A DNA stretch of 64,000 nucleotides from Mucilaginibacter phyllosphaerae (lineage in GTDB: Bacteria > Bacteroidota > Bacteroidia > Sphingobacteriales > Sphingobacteriaceae). The DNA is taken from positions 186,001 to 250,000 of the forward strand of contig NZ_SNQG01000001.1 of assembly GCF_004378255.1 (NCBI RefSeq). The letters are read 5' to 3'. Of this stretch, positions 39,801 through 46,830 are shown in pieces. Positions within the stretch are counted from its first letter, which is position 1. Every line of letters starts with the position of its first letter. Below the pieces are notes generated by a model that did no database searches, was not told where the DNA came from, and was given only the letters and a program-made list of their open reading frames with translations. The position numbers and the translations under genes were made by a program.

Positions 39801-40192
39801 CCTTTAACGATGATCTGGCTATTGGCTTCATCCTGCGTAGTAATGATCACTACATTGTTTTCGGCCAGTTTGTAGGATAGCTTGTTATCCATTAGGGTAG
39901 CCAGTACCTGGCTGATAGTAGCATCTTTTACATCCAGATCAACTTTGCCCAGCTTTTTTACTGAGGCATAGTTGTAAAAAAAGCGATAGTCGCTTTGTTT
40001 TTGAATTTTGGTAAGAATAGTGCTTACCTCTGCCTGTTTAACGGTAAGTGTAAATTTTTGCTGTGAATATACTTTTGCAGATACCTGCATGCACGTCACA
40101 AGGATTAGAAAAAAAACTGCTTTCATCAGCAATATAACTTTTAGGTACGCAGGCATCCCCGGAAGCGGGGATACCCTTTTTGTTTTTTTCAT
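36821..40192 (-). CDS. SusC/RagA-family TonB-dependent transducer with an STN domain (PUL III)
   Basis: A 1123-residue outer-membrane transporter. The start at 40192 (MKKTKRVSPL) is chosen over an upstream ATG because it gives a long signal peptide ending VSAKVYSQ (about 43). An STN domain occupies 47-118 (FTLTVKQAEVSTILTKIQKQ), the regulatory-like domain is at 127-198 (GKVVDKAGQPLIGVSVKIQG), and the TonB-box segment KEVVVVGYGTSKK is at 205-217. Plug and barrel follow, with DASSAAIYGTRAANGVVLVT. STN domains contact the periplasmic part of FecR-type anti-sigma factors, and a FecR/ECF pair lies directly upstream. The protein should therefore both import glycans and signal their presence. Confidence 0.96.
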   Translation of the reverse strand: MKKTKRVSPLPGMPAYLKVILLMKAVFFLILVTCMQVSAKVYSQQKFTLTVKQAEVSTILTKIQKQSDYRFFYNYASVKKLGKVDLDVKDATISQVLATLMDNKLSYKLAENNVVIITTQDEANSQIIVKGKVVDKAGQPLIGVSVKIQGTTIGITTDVNGNFTLNAPDNGVLELTYIGYVKKLVNITGTEPITITMEELPSALKEVVVVGYGTSKKIDITGSVASVKGSDFQNLPVSSAAQALEGRASGVNIVRNDGSPGAAPSIRIRGTGTTNDANPLIVIDGVPTSNPDALSDINPNDIASVDILKDASSAAIYGTRAANGVVLVTTRKGSYNQKLNTTVNFYNGFSNPTKYLSLLTAPDLYKLKRERYTNDGVAINDLWNNSYYSTQRTDWQRAILGTGRVTNGDINIQGGNEFSNYYFSTSIYNEKGIIDKSDFKRVSTRINSEHKIKPWLKLGENIQLSYGEINGFDNNNSQTGLIFSALRFNPAIPLVNEDGTYGTAKANSELGDINSPYSTIQQADRYTKKYRALANAFAEISFVKELKLRVNYAFDGTLNRGYNFNIADVNQVRQNPTSALTQSEEEISSQLLETFLTYDKVFGKSHVTFTGGYSYQNFKDYGFNATRIGYDDTDPDQRVLNTGNAQFNSSIPYPFQPSALQSGFARLFYDFDSRFLATVTFRADGSSRFAKGNQWGYFPAFSLGWRLSNEQFIKNISWISNLKLTGGYGELGNQSVPPFQYLSLIKTGSTYQNGGYVFGGSGVSGAAVTTIANPDIAWERTAMTNISLEAGFLNNRLNTTLTWFNKNTKDMLIAPPVVGSAGSVGIPTQNIGAMNNKGVEVELNYQGGDKVRYSVGANASFIKNKVTRLNGEGTFVGSTVYGRSSQEISRTYQGQPIASFYGWKTNGLYQTQAEIDSDPALANDSRKGNIKPGDVRFLDLNGDGLIDGSDRAILGNPNPNVVTGLQGSVSYNGFDLSANFTGVFGVSLYNADRMQGIDPTYPFNMYAETLTRWTGPGTSNTIPRMSLDRSNDNYRTSDLFVESGNYFSLKNVTLGYTLPLAWSKKASLNSVRLYASSQNVFMITNYKGYTPELGYTAGNLQRGVDVAQYPAVRTITFGLTVKL

Positions 40193-40370
40193 TACATTTG
40201 TTTTGAAAATTAATGGAAAGAGTAACAGCTGTATGCACATTTTACTCTTGTTAATAAATCCTAATATTTTTACAGGGAGGAGTTGCAGCTCTTCCCTTGT
40301 TTCATGAGGATATTTCAGGAATCTGATAAGTAATTTTTCAATCTCATACGCATTTAAATTTTAGGGTTGT

Positions 40371-41447
40371 TTATTTATTATCTGGTGAAAGGTAAACTAC
40401 CTTTCCGTTAATCCGGTAATTAAACGGTGTTGTAATTTCAATGATCCGCAAAGCATCAGGCAGCGACTCTTTATCCAGCAAACCGCTTATCTGCTCACTT
40501 TTTAATTTTACGTCATCAAATATTATCTGCACATTATATTTTCGCTCTATCTGTTTGGCAACATCTTCAAAGCTCTCATTAGTAAAAACAATGCGCTTAT
40601 CAAGCCAAGCGGTTTCTTTTACCTCCCCCGGGCTTACCACTGGTAACGATATCACCTGATATTCTACTAGCGATTTTTTTTCTGTCTGGTTTTTAACAGC
40701 ACGGGCAATTTGATCGTTGGCAACAATCAGTTTTTCATTAGGCATCAATACAACCTTTTTCTCGGGGTTATTATTTAGGTCTACCTGCACCTTTCCTGTT
40801 AAAAGCGTGGTTTCTGTAGTTTTATCGTTAGCGTAGGCCTTAACATTAAACACCGTTCCAAGTACGGTTACAGTAAGCTTTTGGGTGTGCACTAAAAACG
40901 GCTTCCGCGGATTTTTTACTACTTTAAAAAAACCTTCGCCGGTAAGCGTTACCTCACGTGTTTTACCCGCAAAACTACCCGGATATGTTAGCGTACTGCC
41001 TGCATTAAGCGTAACTTCGGTACCATCAGGCATAATTAGTTTACGGGTGTTACCATAAGGTACTTGCATTTTATGCATGGCCATAGTTATACTTTTGGAG
41101 GATTGAATGATGTTGAAATAAAAAACGCCCCCCAAAACACAAAAAAACACAGCTGCAGCAGCGGCCCACTGCCAGGTTAGTATGCGTTTAGTGTTGCCCT
41201 TGTCAACCTGGTCACCTCCGTTGTTTTCAGCGCTGTTAATATGATCCCAAAGCTGCCCGATCTTATCAGCAGATGTAATATGCACATCAGCCGAAGGATC
41301 ATTTCCTTTTATAGCATTGGTTGTATTATATAATTGCTGATACCGTGGAAACTGCTTTAAAAACACCTCCAATTCGGCCAACTCTTTTACTGTGGCGGTT
41401 TTAGCCAGGCTTTTGGCCATTAAATCTATAAATCGCGATTTGCCCAT
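40371..41447 (-). CDS. FecR-family anti-sigma factor (PUL III)
   Basis: A 358-residue inner-membrane protein. The cytoplasmic N-terminal 90 residues bind the sigma factor, one membrane helix spans 91-114 (TWQWAAAAAVFFCVLGGVFY), and the periplasmic FecR domain follows with MPDGTEVTLNAGSTLTYPG and GEGFFKVVKNPRKPFLVHT. The C-terminal part (FEDVAKQIERKYNVQIIFDD to the end) is an STN-like DUF4974 domain that meets the transducer. It lies between the ECF sigma gene (99 nt upstream) and the STN-SusC gene (178 nt downstream). Glycan binding to SusC should make it release or activate the sigma factor. Confidence 0.93.
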   Translation of the reverse strand: MGKSRFIDLMAKSLAKTATVKELAELEVFLKQFPRYQQLYNTTNAIKGNDPSADVHITSADKIGQLWDHINSAENNGGDQVDKGNTKRILTWQWAAAAAVFFCVLGGVFYFNIIQSSKSITMAMHKMQVPYGNTRKLIMPDGTEVTLNAGSTLTYPGSFAGKTREVTLTGEGFFKVVKNPRKPFLVHTQKLTVTVLGTVFNVKAYANDKTTETTLLTGKVQVDLNNNPEKKVVLMPNEKLIVANDQIARAVKNQTEKKSLVEYQVISLPVVSPGEVKETAWLDKRIVFTNESFEDVAKQIERKYNVQIIFDDVKLKSEQISGLLDKESLPDALRIIEITTPFNYRINGKVVYLSPDNK

Positions 41448-41546
41448 GATAAATATATTCTACCGTAAGGACACACAAGCGGCCGGTTTTCCTAAAAGAA
41501 AATTAAAATATTTTTATGTGGACGATTTAAAGCGCGTTTATAATTA

Positions 41547-42092
41547 CTACAAGCCCAGGGCGGCTTCTATCCTGGCAAGCGCAATGGCAAGCTGCGCAAA
41601 AACGGTTTTATTAGATAACCCTAAAATGGCAGCTACTTCATTACAGGAAAGATCATCCTCCTTAACCATTTTAAATATGAGCTTGCAGCGCGGGGGTAGC
41701 TTATTAATTTCTTTCAACAAACGCTCTTTTAGTTCTTTACTTATCAACAACTGAGAAGGGTCGGTAGATATTGTGAAGTAAAACCGCTCTGTTAACTGCG
41801 GCTCTTTAATCTGTTTTAATGATACGCTTCTTAAATGATTAAGGCAGGCATTTTTTACAAGCACATACAGGTAAACCTGCAAATTATTAATAGCGCTTAA
41901 TTTTTCGCGGTTAAGCCAAAGTTTTAAAAAAGCATCGTTGGTTATCTCCTGCGCGGTTTCGCGTTCACCAAGAAAAGAAAAGGCAAAATTGTAAATTTTG
42001 GCTTCCAGTAAAAGGTACAACTCGTTAAAGGCCGTTTTATCCCCGTTATTTTGAATAGCCTCGATATATTTTGCTACACGGTCATGAAACAT
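41547..42092 (-). CDS. ECF-type RNA polymerase sigma factor (PUL III)
   Basis: A 181-residue sigma-70-like factor with only regions 2 and 4. Region 2 contains NFAFSFLGERETAQEITNDA and FLKLWLNREKLSAINNLQVY. Region 4 contains LPPRCKLIFKMVKEDDLSCN followed by the helix-turn-helix EVAAILGLSNKTVFAQLAIA. It matches the Bacteroidota sigma family coupled to FecR. The gene is first in the order sigma-fecR-susC-susD and probably directs transcription of the PUL III operon. A possible promoter lies just upstream. Confidence 0.93.
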   Translation of the reverse strand: MFHDRVAKYIEAIQNNGDKTAFNELYLLLEAKIYNFAFSFLGERETAQEITNDAFLKLWLNREKLSAINNLQVYLYVLVKNACLNHLRSVSLKQIKEPQLTERFYFTISTDPSQLLISKELKERLLKEINKLPPRCKLIFKMVKEDDLSCNEVAAILGLSNKTVFAQLAIALARIEAALGL

Positions 42093-42129
42093 ATTATGGG
42101 GTACCTTTTAATAGCAACATCAGCCGTTA

Positions 42130-42158
42130 CAAACGTAATTTTTTAATAGTAAAACAAA
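42130..42158 (-). promoter_or_regulatory. Possible Bacteroidota-type promoter of the ECF sigma gene
   Basis: On the minus strand, TACGTTTG (42137-42130) fits TAnnTTTG. A TTTG (42158-42155) lies 17 nt upstream of it, slightly closer than the usual 19-21 nt. A second overlapping candidate is TAACTTTG (42162-42155). The predicted transcription start is about 30 nt before the sigma start codon (42092). Short motifs in AT-rich DNA make this tentative. Confidence 0.35.
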
Positions 42159-42210
42159 GTTATAGTAATATTACAGCATTCTGTAAGATATTGTAAAAAG
42201 CTATCTTTTA

Positions 42211-43851
42211 CTAACGATACCTATAGTGTAAAAAATCTATATCAATATAGCCTTCATCTTTTAAATTATTGTAGCAATATACAGCAATGCGGTCGCCGCG
42301 ATAAGCGCCCCATGCCAATTGATACTTATCGCCAAAGGCATAAAATTCTTTACCGTTTATGCTGTAATAAAATCTGCTTTTACCATCCTGCCCCCAAACC
42401 GACCGCAACCAAACCTGCCGGCCATGTAAAACGGGGCCTTCAAACACATGCTCTTTTATGTTTAGTTGCAAAGTTTTAACAATGCCTTTACAGCTTATAC
42501 CAAATGCAGCGTAACCAGGCTTACCAAAGTGCGACAGGCCGGCATGCTGGCCGCTGGCCATTGCGCTTATATCTAATTTTACGGTTACGATATTAGCTTG
42601 GGTCCTGAACGCGCGTTGCGTAAGCGTATTGCCCGCTTTTAACAAGTTGTTATTTTCTACCGGTTTAAACGCTTTAAGGCGCAACCAGCCGGGCCTTTCG
42701 GTTAACGACCATTTATCACTACGTGGCTGATAATTCCACTCCCATTGCTGCTTTAACACTGTGCGGTTAAACTCATCGTTTGTAGTGCTGTTTTTAATAT
42801 GCCTGCTTTTTACCGGCATCTTTCCCTGCCATACCATCTCTCCAATCTTCTCTGCACTAACTTTTCCTATTATCGGCCAGCCATCAACCCAGTTTACGGG
42901 CAGCAAGCTTACTGCACGGCCCTCCCAGTCGCCTGTGCCATGATGCGTTAAAAAATACCATTCGCCGCGTTTTGTTTGTACCAAGCCACCCTGGTTGGGC
43001 TCATTAAACTGTTTTTGAGCGTAGCTTAACTGCTTTTCTTCTAAATAAGGCCCGTTAACCTTTTGCGCTCTTTCCATCATAATAGCGCGCCCTTCGGGCT
43101 TTACCTCACTAAAAAAGTGGTAATAAGTACCATTAATTTTATAAAGCTTATTTGCTTCGCTCCCTTCAGACTGATGGATAATATTATCATACCCGGGGAT
43201 GATGGACCTGCCGTCGGCAGTAAGCTTAAATAAATGAATTTTGTAATTATCAGCATAGTTTGTCCCTATTAAATATAGCTGCCCGTCATCATCTAAAAAT
43301 GGGCAGCAATCATCCCAGCCCTTACCTTTTAAAACATGCGTAAGCGGCTGCCACGGCCCGCGGGGGTTGCTTGCCGTGGTCATAAAGTATCCTTCGTCCG
43401 GCGTACCAAAGTAGATCCAGAATTTGTTATGATAATAACGTATAGCGCCCGCCCAGATCCCCGTGCCGTAACGGTTCATCTTATCCCAATTCATTTCGGG
43501 CGAAATTTCATTCAGGTTACTTACCGCATGGCTTAGTGTTTCCCAATTCACAAGATCCTTAGAATGAAGGATCACAAAACCCGGAGAATACTGAAAAGTA
43601 GACGATACGGCGTAATAATCATCACCTACACGGATACAATCAATATCACTATAATCTGCCGGTATCACCGGGTTGGCATACTTCCCATTGCCTAAATCTC
43701 CCCAGGCTTCCCAATTCCCCCATTTATATGGCGCAGCAGCCACCTGCCCAATTACTTGATTAACAAACAATAAAAAGATAATAATACCGGTAATCGCCTT
43801 GAAATTTACACTAAAGCGGTATAATATTTTGGTTAACTCCATTCTATTCAC
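42211..43851 (-). CDS. GH43-family glycosidase with a C-terminal beta-sandwich
   Basis: A 546-residue exported enzyme, signal peptide ending about residue 36 (NQVIGQ). The five-bladed propeller spans about 55-340. The predicted base is D69 in IPADYSDIDCIRVGDDYY, the pKa-tuning Asp is D181 before CCPFLDDDGQLYL, and the acid is E232 (or E229) in HQSEGSEANKLYK. The C-terminal 190 residues are a concanavalin-like GH43 C2 domain (DEFNRTVLKQQWEWNYQPRS). The motif set resembles arabinofuranosidase/beta-xylosidase members, but subfamily and linkage cannot be fixed by eye. It lies upstream of the sigma gene on the same strand and may be its own transcription unit serving PUL III. Confidence 0.9.
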   Translation of the reverse strand: MNRMELTKILYRFSVNFKAITGIIIFLLFVNQVIGQVAAAPYKWGNWEAWGDLGNGKYANPVIPADYSDIDCIRVGDDYYAVSSTFQYSPGFVILHSKDLVNWETLSHAVSNLNEISPEMNWDKMNRYGTGIWAGAIRYYHNKFWIYFGTPDEGYFMTTASNPRGPWQPLTHVLKGKGWDDCCPFLDDDGQLYLIGTNYADNYKIHLFKLTADGRSIIPGYDNIIHQSEGSEANKLYKINGTYYHFFSEVKPEGRAIMMERAQKVNGPYLEEKQLSYAQKQFNEPNQGGLVQTKRGEWYFLTHHGTGDWEGRAVSLLPVNWVDGWPIIGKVSAEKIGEMVWQGKMPVKSRHIKNSTTNDEFNRTVLKQQWEWNYQPRSDKWSLTERPGWLRLKAFKPVENNNLLKAGNTLTQRAFRTQANIVTVKLDISAMASGQHAGLSHFGKPGYAAFGISCKGIVKTLQLNIKEHVFEGPVLHGRQVWLRSVWGQDGKSRFYYSINGKEFYAFGDKYQLAWGAYRGDRIAVYCYNNLKDEGYIDIDFLHYRYR

Positions 43852-44006
43852 CTTTTTGCAATACTTATTAAAATCAATTTAAAAAGCTAATAAAATTGAC
43901 TCGTGCTGTAAGGTAACAGATAATATTTAATTTACTAAGTAGATAAATATTCGTTTTTTATAATTTGCATTGGTTTAAAAGTCCAAGCTTTACAACAAAT
44001 TTACTA

Positions 44007-45113
44007 ATGAACAACAATGAGCTTGCTACCAAGCCACACTACCCCATATTAGACGGCCTTCGCGGTGTAGCGGCTATCATTGTTGTTACCTTTCATTTGT
44101 GCGAACCATTATCAACCGGTAATTTAGATAAACTTGTTAACCACGGTTATTTGGCTGTAGACTTTTTCTTTTTGCTATCAGGTTTCGTTATCGGCTATGC
44201 TTACGACGACCGCTGGCATAAAATAACCGCCGGCAGCTTTTTTAAACGCCGTATCGAACGCCTGCAGCCGATGGTGGTTTTGGGGATGACCCTCGGCGCT
44301 ATCGGTTTCTATTTTACAGATTCTGCACTATGGCCACTTATTCATACTATTCCTGTGTGGAAGATGCTGCTGGTGATGCTGATCGGTTATACGATTCTTC
44401 CTGTACCATTATCACTTGATATACGTGGCTGGGAGGAGATGCATCCCTTAAATAGCGTGGGATGGTCGTTGTTTTTTGAATACTTTGCCAACATACTCTA
44501 CGCGCTCTGGATCCGCAAATTCTCCAAAACAGCATTAACTATCCTGGTAGGCATAGCCGCTGTTGCACTTGCACACCTGGCAATCATAAACGGCGACGTT
44601 AGTGGTGGCTGGACACTGAATGTACAGCAGGTACGCATTGGTTTAACCCGTACCATGTATCCTTTTTTTGCTGGTTTGTTACTTTCACGTGTAGCTAAAC
44701 CTACGCCAATTAAAAATGCCTTTCTATGGTGCAGCCTTTTAGTAATTGTTGTACTTTTTATACCACGTATTGGCGGCGCTGAACATCTTTGGATGAACGG
44801 GATCTATGAATCCGTTTGTATTATTGTTGTCTTCCCGTTTATCGTATATATTGGCGCCAGCGGCGTAATACAAAATCTAACCGAGCATAAAATATGTAAA
44901 TTTTTAGGCGATATCTCCTATCCGCTTTACCTGGTACATTACCCACTGGTTTATTTTTATGTTGCCTGGATCAGTAATCATAAAGGCATAACAATTGCAC
45001 AGACATGGCCTTATGCATTACTTATTTTAGCAGGCAGCATTATTTTGGCTTATGCCACGTTGAAATGGTATGATGAGCCGCTTCGCAAATGGTTGCGAAA
45101 AAAGCTGGCGTAA
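44007..45113 (+). CDS. Acyltransferase-3 (OafA-like) membrane O-acyltransferase
   Basis: A 368-residue inner-membrane protein. ATG 44007 (MNNNELATK) is preferred to an upstream ATG at 43965. The family signature is at the N-terminus: YPILDGLRGVAAIIVVTFHL, then YLAVDFFFLLSGFVIGYAYD, with the conserved His of FHLCEP and about ten membrane helices. Such proteins transfer acetyl or other acyl groups to surface sugars. It is divergent from GH43 and is the only plus-strand gene between the second GH78 and 48 kb. A link to PUL III is possible but not shown; it could modify the cell's own glycans. Confidence 0.88.
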   Translation: MNNNELATKPHYPILDGLRGVAAIIVVTFHLCEPLSTGNLDKLVNHGYLAVDFFFLLSGFVIGYAYDDRWHKITAGSFFKRRIERLQPMVVLGMTLGAIGFYFTDSALWPLIHTIPVWKMLLVMLIGYTILPVPLSLDIRGWEEMHPLNSVGWSLFFEYFANILYALWIRKFSKTALTILVGIAAVALAHLAIINGDVSGGWTLNVQQVRIGLTRTMYPFFAGLLLSRVAKPTPIKNAFLWCSLLVIVVLFIPRIGGAEHLWMNGIYESVCIIVVFPFIVYIGASGVIQNLTEHKICKFLGDISYPLYLVHYPLVYFYVAWISNHKGITIAQTWPYALLILAGSIILAYATLKWYDEPLRKWLRKKLA

Positions 45114-45242
45114 GGGTTAGAAAAGAACGGCAGCTTGCTTTTTTATAACTATTCAGGATCTATGCTTATTCTATAATTGCCGCACACCTTTGTACTGCCC
45201 CTGTTTGTCACGCACGCTTATTAAATAAAATCTCCTTAAAAT

Positions 45243-45285
45243 GGAAAACGGAAGCCTCTTCTTGCGAAATGACTTCCGTTTTTCC
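45243..45285. terminator. Hairpin after the acyltransferase gene
   Basis: AAAACGGAAG (45245-45254) and CTTCCGTTTT (45273-45282) form a perfect 10-bp stem with an 18-nt loop. It lies 130 nt after the acyltransferase stop and its right arm runs into a short T-run, as expected for termination on the plus strand. The loop contains CTTGCGAAATGAC, which resembles the TGCGAATGCCGATG core of the repeats that follow. Confidence 0.5.
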
Positions 45286-45359
45286 TGCCTTATGAATAGC
45301 CATAGCCATCATAAAGTATCAAGTTTTGTGTAACATTAACCGATCTGCTCTCCTCTTTG

Positions 45360-45660
45360 TTATTACGAACACAGATGTCTCTTTATTCCTGCGAATGCCG
45401 ATGTTTCAATTGTTAGCACTGATACTGCTCTTGTCTGTCTCCTTGCGGATAGTGACGCGTTCAAATTCGTTCTGCCTGTGTCCTTCTTTCCTCTTTCGAG
45501 TGCTGATGGGTCAATACATCTGCGAATATTGATCTTGCCACTTTTCCCTGGGGGAAGTCGACTCCTTCGTTATCCGTGCAACGCTGATACTTCTTTATTC
45601 TTAGTGAATGCCGATGTCTCTATAGTTACGCTAACGCCAATTCCTTCAAGATCATTATTT
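45360..45660. repeat. Degenerate 24-27-nt pyrimidine-rich repeats
   Basis: Blocks 45367-45417 and 45579-45630 share about three quarters of their bases with one indel. Both contain a GAT, then CTTTATTC, then GAATGCCGATG. Shorter units beginning RAYRCNGAT recur between them (45394, 45418, 45499, 45525). In one plus-strand frame they translate as NADVS-like units, but the frame does not stay open. The block is pyrimidine-rich on the plus strand and unlike the neighbouring DNA. It could be a decayed repeat array or non-coding element. Confidence 0.5.
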
Positions 45661-45912
45661 TGTTTGCTGCCGTTCGTAAACTTTCGCAAAACCTATAATA
45701 CCTCTTTAATCATTTCCGGCATAAATTACTTTCGCATTTTATCTCCTTTAAATGATTCAGGCACTTCCCTTATCTTTAGTTCGCCCGAAAGGTCACCCGA
45801 TTAAGTTTCTGTATTCCTGTAAGGCTGTCAAAGTACGTCGTTCTTGATAAATACAATATAGAGCTTTAAGCCCCCCTATGTCAAGTACTTTTTTACATTT
45901 ATTTTAAACACA

Positions 45913-46012
45913 TTATTAACAATTATTTTAAGTTTATCCACACTAAAATTTATTGAAATACAGTAAATTATATGATTATTCTAAGGGTTATAAACATTCT
46001 ACTTTATCCACA
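45913..46012 (+). other. AT-rich cluster of DnaA boxes (possible replication origin)
   Basis: Two perfect DnaA boxes TTATCCACA lie at 45934-45942 and 46004-46012 in the same orientation. One-mismatch boxes are TTATTAACA (45913-45921) and TTATAAACA (45988-45996). All are in a very AT-rich non-coding stretch between convergent genes. The pattern fits a bacterial oriC or a DnaA-titration site. No dnaA, dnaN, gidA or parAB gene is in the window, so the assignment is tentative. Confidence 0.4.
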
Positions 46013-46068
46013 AACAGGGTTTAAAATCTACGGTTCATAACATCTTAAAATTCGTAAAATAACAAATC

Positions 46069-46830
46069 TTAAATTTTTTCTGTTAAATGCTTCCAGTATC
46101 TTTTAGGTATATGGCGTACATGCAACCTGGTGTTTTTGCGAGACGGAATATTTACACTGGTAAAATAATTCTTCCAAAGATGCTGATAGATCTCTTCATC
46201 TTCTGTAAAAGCAGCCACTATATCACCGGGTTTGCTTACGTTGGCAAAATCAAGCGAGATATACTGAGTGTCGTGCAGATTATAATAAATACCATATTTG
46301 CGCCTGATATCGTAAATAATCCATTTCTGATCGGCATAACGGCTCTTAAAATGGCGAATAAGTAAAGGCAAAACATTAAAATCGGGTTCTATGGCGGCAT
46401 AAAAAGTTTCGTCTTTTAATTTCTGGAAGCGTACAAAAGCCTCCATTCGATGTTTTTCGCGCCTCACCATACGCACCATCTCTGATATCCGCATTACAAA
46501 CTTGTTCCCATAATTTTCCTCAATATTTTGCCCGGCATCAAAAGCATACCTTATATAACCCAGCAAACTGTTCTCCTCCCCATCCATCTCTGCCAGATGC
46601 GCTGCATATAGCCGTTGCAACCCCATAGACGAGATTTTTTGCTTTAAACCCTTTAATACTCTGTTGGCCCGTTCATCGTCTGTTATTACCTGCAACTTAT
46701 CTTCAAACAGGGCATTATTATCCTGCCCGGTTTTTTGCAAATTAACCAGGTTAAGCTTTCGGTCATAAACCTCAAAAACAGAAGTAAGCAAGCCTTCAAA
46801 GGTGCCATCATATATTAGGGTTGTCATCAT
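46069..46830 (-). CDS. DUF4130 (TIGR03915) putative DNA repair/metabolism protein
   Basis: A 253-residue soluble protein of a family with no proven biochemical function. It shows the family features TLIYDGTFEGLLTSVFEVYD at the start, VRMVRREKHRMEAFVRFQKL in the middle and PDFNVLPLLIRHFKSRYADQ. The same domain is found fused to UdgX-type uracil-DNA-binding proteins in other bacteria (from memory). Its ATG overlaps the stop of the upstream radical SAM gene by one base (TAATG), so the two are translationally coupled and probably act together. No UdgX domain is fused here. Confidence 0.85.
   Translation of the reverse strand: MMTTLIYDGTFEGLLTSVFEVYDRKLNLVNLQKTGQDNNALFEDKLQVITDDERANRVLKGLKQKISSMGLQRLYAAHLAEMDGEENSLLGYIRYAFDAGQNIEENYGNKFVMRISEMVRMVRREKHRMEAFVRFQKLKDETFYAAIEPDFNVLPLLIRHFKSRYADQKWIIYDIRRKYGIYYNLHDTQYISLDFANVSKPGDIVAAFTEDEEIYQHLWKNYFTSVNIPSRKNTRLHVRHIPKRYWKHLTEKI

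Larger units (their letters stand above)
45114..46068. other. 955-base convergent intergenic region with repeats and DnaA boxes
   Basis: No gene is supported. The acyltransferase (plus) and the DUF4130 gene (minus) end into it. In order it holds a hairpin at 45243-45285, a degenerate pyrimidine-rich repeat region at about 45360-45660, and an AT-rich stretch (about 45880-46068) with two perfect DnaA boxes. Open frames within it (for example 45478-45804) are built from repeats and look non-coding. Confidence 0.6.

Noticed and set aside
41392..41754. Plus-strand 120-codon frame opposite the fecR start and ECF sigma gene
   Set aside because: It overlaps two well-supported minus-strand genes and has no recognisable features.
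45360..45660. CRISPR array
   Set aside because: The repeats are degenerate, have unequal spacing and there are no cas genes.
45326..45804. Two overlapping plus-strand open frames (68 and 108 codons) in the convergent gap
   Set aside because: They are assembled from the degenerate repeats in different frames, have low-complexity hydrophobic text, no credible start region and no recognisable domain.
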